Positions 15,553-16,784 of a stretch of DNA of 16,784 bases are shown in pieces. This stretch comes from Oscillospiraceae bacterium (GTDB taxonomy: Bacteria > Bacillota > Clostridia > Saccharofermentanales > Saccharofermentanaceae), in contig CACZPC010000123.1 of the NCBI GenBank assembly GCA_902782985.1, positions 1 through 16,784 of the forward strand, in the 5' to 3' direction. Position 1 is the stretch's first letter, and every line of letters starts with the position of its first letter. The notes beneath the pieces were generated by a model, which worked only from the letters and a program-made list of their open reading frames with translations, did no database searches and had not been told where the DNA came from. The position numbers and the translations under genes are program-made.

Positions 15553-16784
15553 ATGTCGGTGTCTGCATATGAAGTAAAGGATATTTCACTTGCTCCCTCA
15601 GGAGCTGAGAAGATCGAATGGGCTTACAGGAATATGCCCGTTCTTCGTGCTATTGAGAAGGAACTTATAGACGAGCAGCCTTTTAAGGGTATGAAGATCT
15701 CCGTATCTGTTCATGTAGAGGCAAAGACTGCATGTCTTGCAAGGGCGCTTGCAAGAGGCGGTGCAGATGTTGCTCTTACGGGATGTAATCCTCTTTCCAC
15801 TCAGGATGATGTCGCTGCTGCGCTTGCGGCTTCAGGCGATCTTCATGTATATGCAGTTCACGGTGTAGATGAAGATAATTATATCAGGCATCTTAAGATG
15901 GCTTTGGATTTTGGTCCCGATATCGTTATCGACGACGGCGGCGACCTTGCAATGCTCCTTCATTCAGAATGTAAGGATCTTACGAAGAATCTTATCGGCG
16001 GCTGTGAGGAGACTACGACCGGTGTTCACAGACTCGAGATCCTCGAGAAGGAGGGTAAGCTTGCTTATCCCGTAGTAGCAGTTAATGATGCAAGATGTAA
16101 GCATCTCTTTGATAACAGATTCGGTACAGGTCAATCTGTATGGACTGCCATCATGGCTACCACAAACCTTGTTGTTGCAGGTAAGAAGGTAGTTGTAGCA
16201 GGCTTTGGTATGTGCGGCCGTGGAGTTGCATTAAGAGCTAAGGGCTTAGGCGCTAAGGTCATCGTTACTGAGATCGATCCTGTTAAGGCATGTGAAGCCA
16301 TTATGGAAGGCTATGAAGTCATGACTATGGATGAAGCCGCTTCGATCGGTGATGTTTTCGTTACCGTAACAGGCTGTGAGGATGTTATCGTCGGCAGGCA
16401 TTTCGAGCAGATGAAGGATGGTGCTATCTGCTGTAATGCCGGCCATTTTGACTGCGAGGTCAGTGTCAAGGATCTTAAGGAAATGTGCGAATCCTCTTCA
16501 GAGCTTCGTAATAATATCATCGGATATAAGCTCAAGAACGGTAATACTATCTGCGTCATAGCCGAGGGAAGACTTGTAAATCTTGCTTCAGGTGACGGAC
16601 ATCCCGTAGAGATAATGGATATGAGCTTTGCGCTTCAGGCTCAGTCTGCAAGATATATTGCCAAGTATGGTAAGGAGCTTAAGGCTCAGGTCATCCAGAC
16701 TCCCGAAGAGATCGATAACAGAGTAGCCGAGATCCTTCTTGCTACTAAGGGAATTAATATCGATAAGCTTACACCGGAGCAGGA
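15553..16784 (+). CDS. ahcY: Adenosylhomocysteinase, Thermotoga/archaeal type (3' end outside window)
   Basis: The enzyme reversibly hydrolyses S-adenosylhomocysteine to adenosine and homocysteine with bound NAD, clearing the product of SAM-dependent methylation. 410 residues are visible and the frame is open at the right edge, ending in LTPEQ, so only a few residues should be missing. Visible elements are DDGGD131, E152-E-T-T-T156, VNDARCK183 with FD187N188, the NAD-binding G217-F-G-M-C-G-R-G224, and GHPVEIMD near the end. The Cys found in FDN-x-x-GC of eukaryotic enzymes is T192, as in the short Thermotoga maritima-like enzymes, which also lack the insertion of the long form. GGAGG (15542-15546) is 6 bases before the ATG. 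S-inosylhomocysteine hydrolase is a real alternative given the neighbouring PNP. Confidence 0.9.
   Translation, partial: MSVSAYEVKDISLAPSGAEKIEWAYRNMPVLRAIEKELIDEQPFKGMKISVSVHVEAKTACLARALARGGADVALTGCNPLSTQDDVAAALAASGDLHVYAVHGVDEDNYIRHLKMALDFGPDIVIDDGGDLAMLLHSECKDLTKNLIGGCEETTTGVHRLEILEKEGKLAYPVVAVNDARCKHLFDNRFGTGQSVWTAIMATTNLVVAGKKVVVAGFGMCGRGVALRAKGLGAKVIVTEIDPVKACEAIMEGYEVMTMDEAASIGDVFVTVTGCEDVIVGRHFEQMKDGAICCNAGHFDCEVSVKDLKEMCESSSELRNNIIGYKLKNGNTICVIAEGRLVNLASGDGHPVEIMDMSFALQAQSARYIAKYGKELKAQVIQTPEEIDNRVAEILLATKGINIDKLTPEQ

Overview
The window looks like chromosomal core DNA from an anaerobic Bacillota, most likely class Clostridia. The evidence is the protein families (DUF5702-like and TadE-like surface proteins, a YerC-type TrpR regulator, a Thermotoga-type short adenosylhomocysteinase), strong AGGAGG ribosome binding sites, and four tandem sites matching the Spo0A box. 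GC content is in the mid-to-upper 40s by eye. All genes are on the + strand, mostly overlapping or a few bases apart. The longest gap is the 117 bases after pheT; no stretch over 300 bases lacks a gene, and I see no RNA genes, CRISPR arrays or insertion sequences.

Layout: (1) 1-3868, elongasome genes mreC (5' end outside the window), mreD and mrdA/PBP2. (2) 3940-4963, behind a good sigma-A-type promoter, a methylglyoxal-synthase-like gene that has lost its active-site residues, followed by a glyoxalase-II-like metallo-beta-lactamase. (3) 5025-8486, pheS-pheT. (4) 8507-8598, four Spo0A-box-like repeats at an exact 10-base period, then a long hairpin that buries the next ribosome binding site. 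(5) 8604-11197, three overlapping genes for prepilin-like surface proteins: a small TadE-like one, a DUF5702-like one, and a TadE-like protein whose C-terminus resembles the nuclease domain of contact-dependent toxins but lacks the usual lysine. (6) 11276-14706, behind a second clear promoter, a small membrane protein, a YerC/TrpR-like regulator with an insertion inside its helix-turn-helix, and secA. (7) 14703 to the right edge, purine nucleoside phosphorylase and adenosylhomocysteinase (3' end outside the window).

How the genes fit together: MreC, MreD and PBP2 build the lateral wall. SecA would export cell-surface proteins, including those of block 5. PheST charges tRNA-Phe. The last two genes recycle the nucleoside and homocysteine left by SAM-dependent methylation. 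The most unusual parts are the Spo0A-box-like array with the orphan pilin-like cassette and toxin-like domain, the apparently dead MgsA homologue inside the mre neighbourhood, and the altered DNA-binding motif of the YerC homologue.
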